Shown here one piece after another: positions 8,352 to 17,805 of a stretch of DNA of 64,000 nt (position 1 is its first letter; each line of letters opens with the position of its first letter). This DNA is from Akkermansia muciniphila. GTDB taxonomy: Bacteria; Verrucomicrobiota; Verrucomicrobiia; Verrucomicrobiales; Akkermansiaceae. The translations under genes were made by a program, and so were the position numbers. The stretch lies in the NCBI GenBank assembly GCA_945874895.1, contig CAMCIC010000002.1:62001-126000 (forward strand), given 5' to 3'. A model generated the notes under the pieces. That model did no database searches, was not told the origin of the DNA, and saw only the letters and a list, made by a program, of their open reading frames with translations.

Positions 8352-9254
8352 TCACTCGACGGGTGCCGAACCGCGTTTCATTCGCTCCAGAGCAGCGTCC
8401 TGTATGGGGTTTTCTGGCCCTATCACCCAGCGCAATGCTCGCAGAAACCATCTTGTTATGGGAATCACCAAAGCACGCGGCCAGACAGGCATTCCGATCA
8501 TTGCCTGATACGATGCCGGCAGTGTCAGATAAGCAGCTTGGTAGAGCAGACGGTAGGCGATGCTCGCCACGAAAGGAAGAGGTGGTTTGCGCAACCATTG
8601 CAGGACCTCGCGCGTTTGATCCGAGACCGTCAATTCCTCATGGAATGAGTCGATTGTTGCCAGCATATCTGCCTCACTGTGCGGAGCGCCCAATAGACCG
8701 AGAGGCTCGACGGATTTCGCCCAAAGTCGGATGTAATCATCGGCGCCGCCGGGAATGGGGGTAAACGAATATGTTTGATGACAACGGAGAAACGATTCCA
8801 TGAAGGCAATGTGCACCCACATCAACAAATGAGGATCAGAGGCATCATACGTGCGTTCTTGGCCGTGAGAATCCGTGTATGTGCCGCGTACTTTCCCGTG
8901 CATACCGCGCACCCGGCCCGCCTCTCGCATGATGGACTCACGGGCGGCGAATGTGGTGACGGTCAGCCACTGAATGGTACCCGCAAGTCGCCCTAAGGGA
9001 TCATTTTCATAACGCGAGTGATTGCGAACACCCGCTAAACTGCCGGGATGGAGGGCCTGCATCAGCAACGCTCGCACGCCGCCTACCAGCGTCGCCATAT
9101 CTCCATGCACAATCCACGGCGCGTCCTCAGGCAGAAAAAAACCAGGGCCCTGCCCCGCAGCAACGGCACCCAACCAAGGCGGTTGACCACTGGGATCACC
9201 GCAGAGCAAAGCGCGGAATTTTTTTCCCATGGTGTTTTGCAACAGGCGTATCAT
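8352..9254 (-). CDS. Oxygenase MpaB family protein (DUF2236)
   Basis: This is a 300-residue, mostly helical protein. The family pattern is clear: VHGDMATLVGGVRALLMQALHP at about 48-69, SRYENDPLGRLAGTIQWL, and DPHLLMWVHIAFMESFL. Members include MpaB and the latex-clearing protein Lcp and can bind b-type heme through conserved His residues; His in VHGD, ALHP and MWVHIAF are the visible candidates. Substrate is unknown. It follows the DUF2237 gene by only 4 bases and is probably co-transcribed with it and truA. Confidence 0.85.
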   Translation of the reverse strand: MIRLLQNTMGKKFRALLCGDPSGQPPWLGAVAAGQGPGFFLPEDAPWIVHGDMATLVGGVRALLMQALHPGSLAGVRNHSRYENDPLGRLAGTIQWLTVTTFAARESIMREAGRVRGMHGKVRGTYTDSHGQERTYDASDPHLLMWVHIAFMESFLRCHQTYSFTPIPGGADDYIRLWAKSVEPLGLLGAPHSEADMLATIDSFHEELTVSDQTREVLQWLRKPPLPFVASIAYRLLYQAAYLTLPASYQAMIGMPVWPRALVIPITRWFLRALRWVIGPENPIQDAALERMKRGSAPVE

Positions 9255-9258
9255 GACA

Positions 9259-9633
9259 TCAATCTTCTGTCTTGGGATTCCACTCGTGTTCCATCAGAAC
9301 ATCACGATCCACAAACTCCGCCACCGAGGCATGCGTAGCATCAAGAACTACCGGAGGCGCACATCCCGCCTCCCGTGCCTCCATCCATCGCCCCAGACAA
9401 ACACACCATCGATTCCCTGCTTTCAAGCCGGGGAAATCGAACTCGGGCCGTGGTGTGATCAGATCATTTCCCATCGCCCGACTGTAGCGCAAAAATTCTT
9501 CTGTCATCACCGCGCACACCGTGTGCATGCCGCGGTCATCGCCGCTCGTGTTGCAACAACCGTCACGAAAGAATCCAGTTTTGGGATTCATGGAACATGG
9601 CTGTAAGTCATCGCCCAAAACATTTTTTGCCAT
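9259..9633 (-). CDS. DUF2237 family protein
   Basis: This is a 124-residue cytoplasmic protein of unknown function. It shows the family sequence LGDDLQPCSMNPKTGFFRDGCCNT, here within residues 5-28, then HTVCAVMTEEFLRYSRAMGNDL, WCVCLGRWMEA and VVLDATHASV. The ATG at 9633 was preferred over an in-frame TTG four codons earlier. Several conserved Cys residues (PC, GCC, HTVC, WCVC) suggest metal binding or redox chemistry, which is inference. It sits between truA and the MpaB-type gene. Confidence 0.9.
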   Translation of the reverse strand: MAKNVLGDDLQPCSMNPKTGFFRDGCCNTSGDDRGMHTVCAVMTEEFLRYSRAMGNDLITPRPEFDFPGLKAGNRWCVCLGRWMEAREAGCAPPVVLDATHASVAEFVDRDVLMEHEWNPKTED

Positions 9634-9688
9634 GACGCTACTCAAGCGCGGATTCTGATTTGTTCAACCATAAATGCGCAACCGTCGA

Positions 9689-10447
9689 TCAACGGTAGAA
9701 GACTTGCTTGAGCGTGAGCCCATCTGCAGGAGCGCAGTGCGGACATGTGTTCGAGTAGTGGACGTCACCGGGATCAATGAAATCCAGCAGCTGTTGGCGC
9801 GACATTTTTCCCTGCGCCACCATGATCGCGGCGCCCGTCATGAGACGCACCATACGATAGAAAAAACCTTCGCCCGAAAATGTCAGAACATAACCGTCGT
9901 CCCGCGCGGTCACCGATGCCTGATCGATGCGGCGATGGTAATCCATGCCTGGAGTTTCATTGCCTCGCACCGCGGCGAAACATACGAAATTATGACGCCC
10001 TAGGTAACACGAGAGAGCATCACGCAACACATCGACGTCGAACAGTTTCGGCAAATGCCAGGCAAGTCCCGCCGACAAGGGAGGCAGAACCGGCCATGTG
10101 CAAATCCGGTATTCGTAGGTTTTTCCGATGGCGGAAAATCGTGCGTGAAAATCCTCGGATACTTCGTCGCATTCCATTACGCGGAGTGTGGGCGGAAGTT
10201 TCGCATTGATGGCCGGCAGCCAGTTGTAGGGATTCATGCTGAGGTGCCCGGGGGCATCGAAGTGAGCCACCTGCCCGAGGGCATGGACCCCAGCGTCGGT
10301 CCGCCCCGATAGATGGGCACGTAAGGGCACCTTGGCGGTATCGCTGATCGCGCGTTCCAGATGATCCTGCACCGTGTTTCCTCCCGCCTGCGATTGCGAA
10401 CCGGAAAAGGCCCGTCCGTCGTAGGCCAACGTCAGCTTGATGCGCAT
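9689..10447 (-). CDS. truA: tRNA pseudouridine(38-40) synthase TruA
   Basis: TruA isomerises uridines 38-40 in the tRNA anticodon arm. The 252 residues are full length. The start MRIKLTLAYDG is typical, the catalytic Asp lies in SGRTDAGVHALGQ at about 47-59, and FFYRMVRLMTGA near 200 is the usual C-terminal motif. It lies 19 bases after mscL and 55 bases before the DUF2237 gene on the same strand. Confidence 0.97.
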   Translation of the reverse strand: MRIKLTLAYDGRAFSGSQSQAGGNTVQDHLERAISDTAKVPLRAHLSGRTDAGVHALGQVAHFDAPGHLSMNPYNWLPAINAKLPPTLRVMECDEVSEDFHARFSAIGKTYEYRICTWPVLPPLSAGLAWHLPKLFDVDVLRDALSCYLGRHNFVCFAAVRGNETPGMDYHRRIDQASVTARDDGYVLTFSGEGFFYRMVRLMTGAAIMVAQGKMSRQQLLDFIDPGDVHYSNTCPHCAPADGLTLKQVFYR

Positions 10448-10466
10448 GAGCCAAATCTGCCCACAA

Positions 10467-10883
10467 TTATTTTTTCAGCAAGTCCCGAATTTCTGCGAGC
10501 AACACTTCCTGAGTGCAGGGAGCGGGCGGTGCTACAGGAGTTTCCGCATCGGTCTTTTTGAGTTTGTTCATGGCCTTCACCACCAAAAACATCACGAAGG
10601 CGATGATGAGGAAATTGATGGCAATGGAGACAAAATTGCCCCACGCCACTACGGGGCCAAGCTTTCTGGCATCCAGCAATGCTAGGTCAGGCGGAACTTT
10701 TTCCGTAAGAGGAATGTAGGAGTTGGAGAAATCCATCCCGCTACTGATCTTCGCCACGAAAGGCATGATCAGGTCATCGATGAATGAACCAGAAAACTTG
10801 GTAAAGGCCGCACCCATGACAAAAGCCACGGACATGTCGATGAGATTTCCTTTGAGAGCAAATTCTTTGAATTCTTTGAGCAT
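10467..10883 (-). CDS. mscL: Large-conductance mechanosensitive channel MscL
   Basis: MscL is an inner-membrane homopentamer that releases solutes on hypo-osmotic shock. The 138 residues show the canonical N terminus (MLKEFKEFALKGNLIDMSVAFVMG, within residues 1-24), the pore-lining first helix with GAAFTKF, a periplasmic loop of about 40 residues, a second helix near 80-103 (FVSIAINFLIIAFVMFLVVK) and the cytoplasmic helical bundle (LLAEIRDLL). It precedes truA and lies 93 bases after the helicase gene. Confidence 0.97.
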   Translation of the reverse strand: MLKEFKEFALKGNLIDMSVAFVMGAAFTKFSGSFIDDLIMPFVAKISSGMDFSNSYIPLTEKVPPDLALLDARKLGPVVAWGNFVSIAINFLIIAFVMFLVVKAMNKLKKTDAETPVAPPAPCTQEVLLAEIRDLLKK

Positions 10884-10975
10884 AAGAGGATTGGGTTTTT
10901 ATAGAGATGTACGATTTGGTATCCCATATAAGATCAAAGTTTTCAAACCACAATCTCAAAATGAAATGCTTCTCA

Positions 10976-12973
10976 TCAACCACCTAGCATTTCTTTCATG
11001 CTACTGAAGAAGTTGCTGAGTTCGTCATCACTGGCTTCACGCCCGAAGATTTCCTCGTAACTGGTAACGAGGAGGTGCTCTCCATCGAGTTCGTCGAGGA
11101 AGGTGCTGGGCTGTGATCGGACCGTCTCGCCGAATTTGATGCGTGTGGCACAATAGGTGAGCGTTAGTTTTTCTCTGGCACGGGTGATCCCCACGTAAAA
11201 CAATCGGCGCTCCTCATCCCGCGTTCCTTCACTGATGCTGCGCTTGTGTGGCAGAGTGCCCTCTTCCAAGCCCACCAAATAAACGTGAGGAAACTCGAGA
11301 CCTTTGGAGGCATGAAGAGTGATGAGAGTGACACCCTGTTTGCTCTCGAGGTCATCTTCTTTTTCGGAACTGAGCGAGATGGCATCGAGAAATTGCTGCA
11401 AGGTCTTACCGCGGTTGGAGTAGTCCTCCAGTTGGCGGATGATGCTGCCTATGCCCTCAGTGCGAGCATCGCGCTCTTTCTCCGTCTTGCATCCGCGCAT
11501 CAACCATGCGACGTAATCCATTTCCGCGACCATCTCGCGCAACACCTGCCCGGCATTTTGTTTCGCGACATCGATGCGTGCCTTGGCGTTCGAAACCAGA
11601 GCGACGAATTCCTCGATCGCCACTCGGGTCTTGGCTCCCAGAGTATGAGTAAAATTCGGATCGCACAGTGCCTCCCATACACTTTTGTGTGTCTCGCGAC
11701 TGAAATCGGTAGCAAGTAGGGCCGTGGCTTGACCGATGCCACGATTCGGCGCGTTCAAGACCCTCAGCAGAGCCACATCCGATTCCGGTGCGGCTAGCAA
11801 CTGAGCATAGGCAATCACATCGCGGATCTCGCGACGGTCAAAGAAACTCTGGGCCCCCACCATGCGATAGGGGATTTTTCTCTCGCGCAGAGCCTCCTCG
11901 AGCAAGCGGCACTGACCATTGGTGCGGAATAAGATGGCAAAATCTTCCCAAGCTTTTTTCGATAGGCCTTTTTCCTCAATGATCTCTTCTGCAATGAACT
12001 CGGCTTCCTCCGCATCGCCGGGCATAGCCACCACTCGCACGGGAGCACCACCCGCCTTGGTGCTGATCAGCACCTTGGGACGTCGACCGATATTGTGTTT
12101 GATCAGGCTATTCGCCGTGTGGAGAACGGCATGGGTGCTGCGATAGTTTTCCTCTAAAAGAATGATGCGTGGATGGGGGAAGAATTTCTCAAATTGCAGA
12201 ATATTGGCCATTTGCGCCCCACGCCAGCCGTAGATCGATTGATCGTCATCGCCCACCACACAAACATGATAGGGGGCACCAACCAACTGCTGCAGCAGTC
12301 TCATTTGCAGCGAATTCGTGTCCTGGAACTCATCCACGGTGACCCGCTGGTAATAATCCCGATAGATTTGACGAACGTCTTCGTGTTCCGTGAGCAACTT
12401 TTCCGCCAGCACGAGGAGGTCATCGAAGTCGACGGCGTTCTGCGCACGCAACTCGTTTTGATAGGCAGTGGCAATGATGCCGATGAAGTCATCGTCCTGC
12501 TGCGAGGGATCGAGCCCTGCATTTTTTGCTTTGGAGATCGCCCCTAGGATTTGTTCGGGCTTGAGCGTGGAGTTCGCCCCCCCCTTGCGGACCATGATTT
12601 GCTTGATCAAACCGACCTGATCGCTGCCGGTGTAAATGGCGAAATTGTTCTTGTAACCGAGACGATCGATTCCTCCGCGAAGCAAACGAACGCAGAGCGA
12701 GTGGAACGTGCACACCGTCATATCCTCGGCCGCCTGTTTCGAAACCATGCCGCCGATCCGCTCGCGCATCTCAGCGGCGGCCTTATTGGTGAAGGTCACA
12801 GCGAGGACATTTTTCGCGGCCACGCCGCGCTCCAGCATGTTGGCAATGCGACAGGTGACCGTACGGGTTTTTCCCGTGCCAGCTCCCGCGAGAATCAGAA
12901 CGGGACCATCGATGGCAGCCACGGCATCGCGTTGAGCTTTATTGAGAGAATCGAACGAAAAAGCACCAGCCAT
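10976..12973 (-). CDS. UvrD/Rep-family ATP-dependent DNA helicase
   Basis: This is a 665-residue superfamily 1A 3'-5' helicase. Visible motifs are Q motif (LNKAQRDAV), Walker A (AGAGTGKT, about 31-38), motif Ia (TFTNKAAAEMRERI), Walker B (VDEFQDTN), motif III (VVGDDDQSIYGWRGA), motif IV (EENYRS), motif V (LITLHASKGLEFPHVYLVGLEEG, around 560) and motif VI (RLFYVGITRAREKL). The length and short C terminus fit Rep/PcrA better than E. coli UvrD; the exact orthologue is uncertain. Roles are repair and replication restart. It lies upstream of mscL and downstream of the TPR gene on the minus strand. Confidence 0.93.
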   Translation of the reverse strand: MAGAFSFDSLNKAQRDAVAAIDGPVLILAGAGTGKTRTVTCRIANMLERGVAAKNVLAVTFTNKAAAEMRERIGGMVSKQAAEDMTVCTFHSLCVRLLRGGIDRLGYKNNFAIYTGSDQVGLIKQIMVRKGGANSTLKPEQILGAISKAKNAGLDPSQQDDDFIGIIATAYQNELRAQNAVDFDDLLVLAEKLLTEHEDVRQIYRDYYQRVTVDEFQDTNSLQMRLLQQLVGAPYHVCVVGDDDQSIYGWRGAQMANILQFEKFFPHPRIILLEENYRSTHAVLHTANSLIKHNIGRRPKVLISTKAGGAPVRVVAMPGDAEEAEFIAEEIIEEKGLSKKAWEDFAILFRTNGQCRLLEEALRERKIPYRMVGAQSFFDRREIRDVIAYAQLLAAPESDVALLRVLNAPNRGIGQATALLATDFSRETHKSVWEALCDPNFTHTLGAKTRVAIEEFVALVSNAKARIDVAKQNAGQVLREMVAEMDYVAWLMRGCKTEKERDARTEGIGSIIRQLEDYSNRGKTLQQFLDAISLSSEKEDDLESKQGVTLITLHASKGLEFPHVYLVGLEEGTLPHKRSISEGTRDEERRLFYVGITRAREKLTLTYCATRIKFGETVRSQPSTFLDELDGEHLLVTSYEEIFGREASDDELSNFFSSMKEMLGG

Positions 12974-13052
12974 GCGGCGCTATCCAAAACGCATTGCCGC
13001 GCTGTTGACAATCACGAAACGAGACAAGCGAAAAAAGCGCTCATAAAATCAA

Positions 13053-14708
13053 TCAATTTTCTCGTTTGATCGACTGGATGAGATCATGGGTTGACTTGGC
13101 GCCGGCCTCGTCCTGAGAAGTCACTTGCAATTGACGCAAGGACTCCAGAAGAAGGAGATCGCGTGGCCAGTATTGCAAACCCTCCAGATACATCTCCTTG
13201 GCTCGATCCAGCTGGCTTTTGCTCTCATAATAACGCCCTAAGGGCACATTCATCGGCAGCAAAAATACGGGAGGCATCATGCGCGATGCCAAGACCTGAC
13301 GTTCACGGGCACCGCTGTACCAGTTGTAGGCAATGCCAGCATTACTCCCCCCTTTGCCCAAGGCGATATCGCCCTTCAATTTCAAAACGGCAATTTCCAG
13401 GAAGGAATAAGCTCTCAAAAATGGTGCCAACTCGCCCAACATAACGGCATCGCGACGCACCTGATCCATCAACGGCAAGTGCATGGTCAATGCCTGCTGA
13501 ACTTCCTCCAATCGTTTGGAATTCTTTTGCGAAAGGGCGATTTGCCCATCTAGAACCATGGCCAGCCCTTGGTAGTAAAAGGCAACTTTCGAGTGGGGTA
13601 TCATCGAGTTGACGGCAACTTTCGATGGAAGTGATGCCTTGGCACGCTCATAATCCCCTTTGCCACCGCGCCTCATCAAGAGTCGGGCCTGAAGCGTATG
13701 AGCCTCCCACCACATCATGCGAGCTCCGGCCGACTTCATTCGATCATCAGGCAATTTCACTTTTACAAGAGATTGAGACACGGCCAAAGCGGCATCCTCT
13801 TGGCCCGAAGACGCCAAAGCGATCGCCCGATATGTCTCCGCCCGGATCCACTCTGGACAATCAGCCATCGTCATGCCGGAATCCTTCATCCACTTCAAAT
13901 ACAAGTCTCCACATCGGGAAAAGGCAGTGGCGGCTTCGTGGTGATTGCCACAGCGCCACTCGTAATGACCTAACAGATGCAGATAAGGAGGATAGTCCGG
14001 GACCATCTGGCATAGACGGCGAGCCATAGGCAAGTCCTCAGCCATTGCCAGATTCTCCGTTCGCATCATCAGCCACGCGTGCATCAACAAGGGAGAATCC
14101 GGTTGATTTTTCATCAGAACGGATAACTGATCCTGAGCCACTTTTTGATCGGGATTGGGCGAGCCGTATTCATCAAAACCACTGCGGCGAAAGTATACCT
14201 CGAACAACTTCAACTGCCAGTCACCTGGGAACTTCTTCGCCACCTCAGCAAAGGCACTGGCCGCGTCTCCGGGCCCCTCTTCCAGAAGTCGCGTCATTGC
14301 ATGAATGTAGCCACGTTCCAATTCTGTACCTTTACCCGCCTGAATCAATGCCAGAGCCCGATCCGCCGCGGCCATGCGCGGCTTCATGAATTCACTCTCC
14401 GTTTCCAATAGGCTGAACACCACCCCGAAGTGGGCCATGATGCAATCGGGATCCATGCGCAAGGCCGCGATGAAATGCCGATAGGCTTGAAAATCCCAGC
14501 CGCCATGAATGAGATTGAGCCCTTGAATCACATGCTTCTGCGCTTTCTCATCGGTAGCACTAATGGCCATCGTGATTCCGCTGGGAACCGCACTCATTTC
14601 GACCTCGGCTGCCCCCTGAAGCTTAGGGAGGATCAGATCCTTGACTTCGGGCAAAGACTCTGCCGCCCATGACATGCCAGCCATTCCCATCAATATCAAA
14701 ATTCTCAC
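13053..14708 (-). CDS. Secreted TPR-repeat protein
   Basis: The GTG at 14708 gives 551 residues beginning with a signal peptide (MRILILMGMAGMSWAAES). The frame is open 77 codons further upstream, but that part crosses the proC start region and lacks coding character. The body is helical repeats: FQAYRHFIAALRMDPDCIMAHFG, AASAFAEVAKKFPGDWQLKLFEV and YPPYLHLLGHYEWRCGNHHEAATAF are TPR-like units (quoted across residue ranges ~110-330). No enzymatic domain is seen. The role is probably protein-protein contacts in the periplasm. It is divergent from proC, with 81 bases between starts. Confidence 0.7.
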   Translation of the reverse strand: MRILILMGMAGMSWAAESLPEVKDLILPKLQGAAEVEMSAVPSGITMAISATDEKAQKHVIQGLNLIHGGWDFQAYRHFIAALRMDPDCIMAHFGVVFSLLETESEFMKPRMAAADRALALIQAGKGTELERGYIHAMTRLLEEGPGDAASAFAEVAKKFPGDWQLKLFEVYFRRSGFDEYGSPNPDQKVAQDQLSVLMKNQPDSPLLMHAWLMMRTENLAMAEDLPMARRLCQMVPDYPPYLHLLGHYEWRCGNHHEAATAFSRCGDLYLKWMKDSGMTMADCPEWIRAETYRAIALASSGQEDAALAVSQSLVKVKLPDDRMKSAGARMMWWEAHTLQARLLMRRGGKGDYERAKASLPSKVAVNSMIPHSKVAFYYQGLAMVLDGQIALSQKNSKRLEEVQQALTMHLPLMDQVRRDAVMLGELAPFLRAYSFLEIAVLKLKGDIALGKGGSNAGIAYNWYSGARERQVLASRMMPPVFLLPMNVPLGRYYESKSQLDRAKEMYLEGLQYWPRDLLLLESLRQLQVTSQDEAGAKSTHDLIQSIKREN

Positions 14709-14789
14709 ACGTCGAGCATGACCAGATTTTTTCCTGATCCAAGCAAAAATCCTACTCGCCTGATCAGACTTTGCTGCTATGATCGGCCC

Positions 14790-15596
14790 ATGAACTTCGG
14801 AGTGATAGGCTGTGGAAAAATGGGTTCGGCTCTGATTGCCGGCGCGGTGCGCAGCGGTGCGCTGACCCCCACTGAAGTCTGGGGCTATGATGCTATCGCT
14901 GCCGCCACGGAAGATTTTTGCCGCCAAACCCAATGTCATGCCGCCGCATCCTTGCAGGAATTAGCGCAAAAGTGTGATACCTTTTTACTCGCCACCAAAC
15001 CCTATCAGGTGCGCGATGTTCTCTCCCAGTTGGGACAATCATTGGGAACGAAACCGGCGCTGCTCATTTCCGTAGCAGCCGGGATTCCCCTTGCTGTATT
15101 AGAAGATTGTCTTCCTGCCACCGTTCGAGTGATCCGCACCATGCCCAATACTCCTGCACTCGTGGGAAAGGGCGCCAGTGCGTATGCTCTCGGTGCCCGC
15201 TCCACCAGCAGTGACGCAGAAGTAGCCTCGACCCTTTTCTCCTCAGTAGGTCTTGCGATTGCGACACCCGAGTCTCTCCTGGATGCCGTAACTGGTCTAT
15301 CTGGTTCAGGTCCTGCTTACGGATTCGTGATCATTGAAGCGCTTGCCGACGCGGGAGTGCGTCAAGGTCTGCCCCGCAACGATGCGATCCAGCTCGCAGC
15401 ACAGACCCTTCTGGGAGCAGCCGCCATGGTGCTCGAAACGGGCATGCATCCGGCGCAACTGAAAGACATGGTAGCATCGCCGGGCGGTACGACCATAGCA
15501 GGCATCGCCGCACTGGAGCAGAACTCTCTTCGTCACGCATTGCACGAAGCAGTCTCCGCAGCTACTCAACGTTCCCGTGAACTCTCCCATTCTTAA
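14790..15596 (+). CDS. proC: Pyrroline-5-carboxylate reductase
   Basis: ProC reduces pyrroline-5-carboxylate to proline with NAD(P)H. The ATG at 14790 gives 268 residues beginning with the Rossmann motif MNFGVIGCGKMGSALIAG. VIRTMPNTPALVGKGA and the C-terminal signature (MVASPGGTTIAGIAALE, about 228-244) are typical. A TATGAT element lies only a few bases ahead of the start, so a very short leader is possible. The next gene starts 18 bases after the stop. Confidence 0.97.
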   Translation: MNFGVIGCGKMGSALIAGAVRSGALTPTEVWGYDAIAAATEDFCRQTQCHAAASLQELAQKCDTFLLATKPYQVRDVLSQLGQSLGTKPALLISVAAGIPLAVLEDCLPATVRVIRTMPNTPALVGKGASAYALGARSTSSDAEVASTLFSSVGLAIATPESLLDAVTGLSGSGPAYGFVIIEALADAGVRQGLPRNDAIQLAAQTLLGAAAMVLETGMHPAQLKDMVASPGGTTIAGIAALEQNSLRHALHEAVSAATQRSRELSHS

Positions 15597-15614
15597 CCCA
15601 GCGCCATCCCATCC

Positions 15615-16553
15615 ATGAAAAAAGTTTTCGCTCTTCTCTTCCTCTGCCTTGCCCCGCTGCTATTCGTTTCTTGCGGCTCGGATCCCGATGATGGACCTCC
15701 TTTGGTAGGCATGGCCAAGGCCTCGGCAGGACCAGCTCGTGCCGCTTACGAAAAAGCATTAACTGCAGATCAGGCCGGAAAAAGCAGAAAGGCCCGGAAG
15801 CTCTACACCCATATGGCGAACAATTATCCCACCGCAGCGGATGCTCCGCAGGCTCGATTCCGCCAAGCGCAATTGCAGGAACAACAAGGAGATTTGGTTG
15901 CAGCTTTCGACTCATACAGTGATGTGCTGAAGCGTTATCAATCCAGCAAACTCTACTCCCCTGCCCTAGAACGTCAGACAGCAATTTCTCAACTTGCCCT
16001 CGATGGAAAGGTGAAATCAGGATTTATTTTCGGCACGAAAATCGATAGCGGAAAAATGATTGAAATGCTCGACAAAGTCAGAGACGCCGCTCCCGAAGCC
16101 GCATCAGCACCCAAAGCTCAATTTCAGATCGGTCAAGTCCATCAAGAGCGAGGCAAAGTCGCCGAGTCGATCGCAGCCTACCGCAAGGTTGTGTCCGATT
16201 GGCCCGATAGCGAACAAGCTCCCGAGTCACAATTCCGCATCGGACTGATCCTGATCGAACAAGCGAAACGCGGCAATCAGGACATGGGCAATCTCGATCG
16301 CGCGCGCGAAGCTTTTCAGGATTACCTGACGGTATACCCTAACGGGTCACGAGCCGCGGAAGCACGCACACAAGTGGCCAGTCTGGAACAACAGGATGTG
16401 CAACGATCTCTCGACGTTGCCCATTTTTACAAACGCAAAGGCGACCTCGAATCGGCCCGCTTCTATTACAACGAAGTGCTGAAAAAACACGCGTCCGGAT
16501 CTCTTCACGATCAGGCTCAAGCGGGCATACAATCCCTCTCAACACCCGAGTGA
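15615..16553 (+). CDS. TPR lipoprotein, BamD-like outer membrane assembly protein
   Basis: This is a 312-residue lipoprotein with lipobox FVSC (signal peptide residues 1-20). Several TPR units of the BamD/YbgF type follow: KARKLYTHMANNYPTAADAPQARF, RQAQLQEQQGDLVAAFDSY, and KVAESIAAYRKVVSDWPDSEQAPESQF, each describing about 34-residue helix pairs. BamD anchors the BAM complex that inserts beta-barrels in the outer membrane. Position beside an LptE-like gene supports an envelope assembly role. A tol-pal YbgF-type role is the main alternative. It lies 18 bases after proC. Confidence 0.7.
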   Translation: MKKVFALLFLCLAPLLFVSCGSDPDDGPPLVGMAKASAGPARAAYEKALTADQAGKSRKARKLYTHMANNYPTAADAPQARFRQAQLQEQQGDLVAAFDSYSDVLKRYQSSKLYSPALERQTAISQLALDGKVKSGFIFGTKIDSGKMIEMLDKVRDAAPEAASAPKAQFQIGQVHQERGKVAESIAAYRKVVSDWPDSEQAPESQFRIGLILIEQAKRGNQDMGNLDRAREAFQDYLTVYPNGSRAAEARTQVASLEQQDVQRSLDVAHFYKRKGDLESARFYYNEVLKKHASGSLHDQAQAGIQSLSTPE

Positions 16554-16561
16554 ATACCATC

Positions 16562-17092
16562 ATGCGCCACTTCTCTCCTAAATCGGTGATATGCACAGGT
16601 ATCATCATCTCAGTGACGGGCTTGATTTCCTGCGCTGGTTATCACCTCGAAGGACAGCGCCCGCAAGCTCTCGTGCATGTGAAAAACATACGCGTTCCCC
16701 TGTTTGAAAACAAAACTCTCATTCCACGCGGCGAGGCGCTTGCCACGAACTCATTGATCGATGCCATTGCCAGTGACGGCACCTATCGCATCGCCAATGA
16801 CGCAACGGCAGACGCCGTATTGAAAGGCACGGTGGAATCCATCAACTACGATCAGGTTCGAGCCACACGACTTGATACCCTGCGCTCTGAGGAATTGGAA
16901 AACACCATTACTCTGAGCTGGGAATTGCGTGATGCAAAAAATCCACTCAAAGTCCTCGCGAAAGGAAGTGCTACGGGCGTGTCGCGATTCGCCATCGATG
17001 CCAACTTGCAAACCGCAAGAACCAGCGCCTTGCCTGATGCGATGCAGCGCGCGGCGACCCAAGTGGTGGGCCGTCTGACCGACGATTATTGA
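16562..17092 (+). CDS. LptE-like LPS-assembly lipoprotein
   Basis: The 176 residues start at the ATG at 16562; a GTG at 16550 overlapping the previous stop by 4 bases is an equally plausible start. A signal peptide ends in the lipobox LISC, followed by AGYHLEG, then VKNIRVPLFENKT and EALATNSLIDAI, which match the LptE family. LptE plugs the LptD barrel that delivers lipopolysaccharide to the outer leaflet. The gene sits between the BamD-like gene and rsmI; waaA, for Kdo transfer, lies 6 kb downstream on the same strand. Confidence 0.78.
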   Translation: MRHFSPKSVICTGIIISVTGLISCAGYHLEGQRPQALVHVKNIRVPLFENKTLIPRGEALATNSLIDAIASDGTYRIANDATADAVLKGTVESINYDQVRATRLDTLRSEELENTITLSWELRDAKNPLKVLAKGSATGVSRFAIDANLQTARTSALPDAMQRAATQVVGRLTDDY

Positions 17093-17103
17093 TACCCACC
17101 ACC

Positions 17104-17793
17104 ATGTCTACCGGCTCCATCTACCTCATCCCAACGCCTATCGGAAACCGCGACGACATCACGCTGCGTGCCCTCAAGGTCCTCGGGGAAGTCGATGCGA
17201 TTGCCTGCGAAGACACCCGCCATTCATCTCCCCTGCTACAGCATCACGGGATACAGAAGCCACTGATCTCACTTCACGAGCACAATGAAATCCGCCGCAT
17301 CCCCGAGCTCATCGAGAGGGTCCGGCAAGGAGAAAAAATCGCCGTCATCACTGATGCAGGCATGCCTGGAATATCGGATCCTGGTTATCGATTGGTGCAG
17401 CGTTGCATCGAGGATGAGATACCCTACGAGGTATTGCCCGGACCATCTGCGATACTCAACGCGCTGATCGGCTCGGGATTCCCTTGCCACAGCTTCAGCT
17501 TCGGCGGATTTCTCTCGGTCAAAAAAGGCAAACGCGCGCAAGCCTTGCAATCCGCATTGGCATCCGGGCAAACACATCTTTTTTTCGAGTCTCCCCATCG
17601 ACTGCCATCGACCTTGGAAATACTCGCCGGACTGCAGCCTGAAGCACGGGTCTGCGTGGCACGAGAATTGACCAAAAAATTCGAAACCTACCATCGCGAT
17701 ACAGCAGAAAAACTTTATGCGTATTTTCAGAACCATCCCCCCAAAGGGGAGATCGTGATTCTCATTCACGGCAACCCTGATGCCGCACCCTAA
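17104..17793 (+). CDS. rsmI: 16S rRNA (cytidine(1402)-2'-O)-methyltransferase RsmI
   Basis: RsmI methylates the ribose of C1402 in the decoding centre. The ATG at 17104 gives 229 residues beginning MSTGSIYLIPTPIGN, the classic start; an in-frame TTG five codons earlier is rejected. Family marks are LGEVDAIACEDTRHS, ITDAGMPGISDPGYRLV, VLPGPSAILNALIGSG and FFESPHRL. The stop lies 12 bases before the TIM-barrel gene. The protein is a little shorter than E. coli RsmI (286) because the C-terminal domain is missing, which is common in other phyla. Confidence 0.96.
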   Translation: MSTGSIYLIPTPIGNRDDITLRALKVLGEVDAIACEDTRHSSPLLQHHGIQKPLISLHEHNEIRRIPELIERVRQGEKIAVITDAGMPGISDPGYRLVQRCIEDEIPYEVLPGPSAILNALIGSGFPCHSFSFGGFLSVKKGKRAQALQSALASGQTHLFFESPHRLPSTLEILAGLQPEARVCVARELTKKFETYHRDTAEKLYAYFQNHPPKGEIVILIHGNPDAAP

Positions 17794-17805
17794 CGGATCG
17801 ACGCG

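Noticed and set aside
14778-14790. TATGAT as a -10 box for proC
   Set aside because: It is only a few bases from the ATG and no matching -35 at proper spacing was found; mentioned only as a possibility.
14709-14939. 77-codon upstream extension of the TPR protein
   Set aside because: It crosses the divergent proC start region and would bury a clear signal peptide inside the protein.
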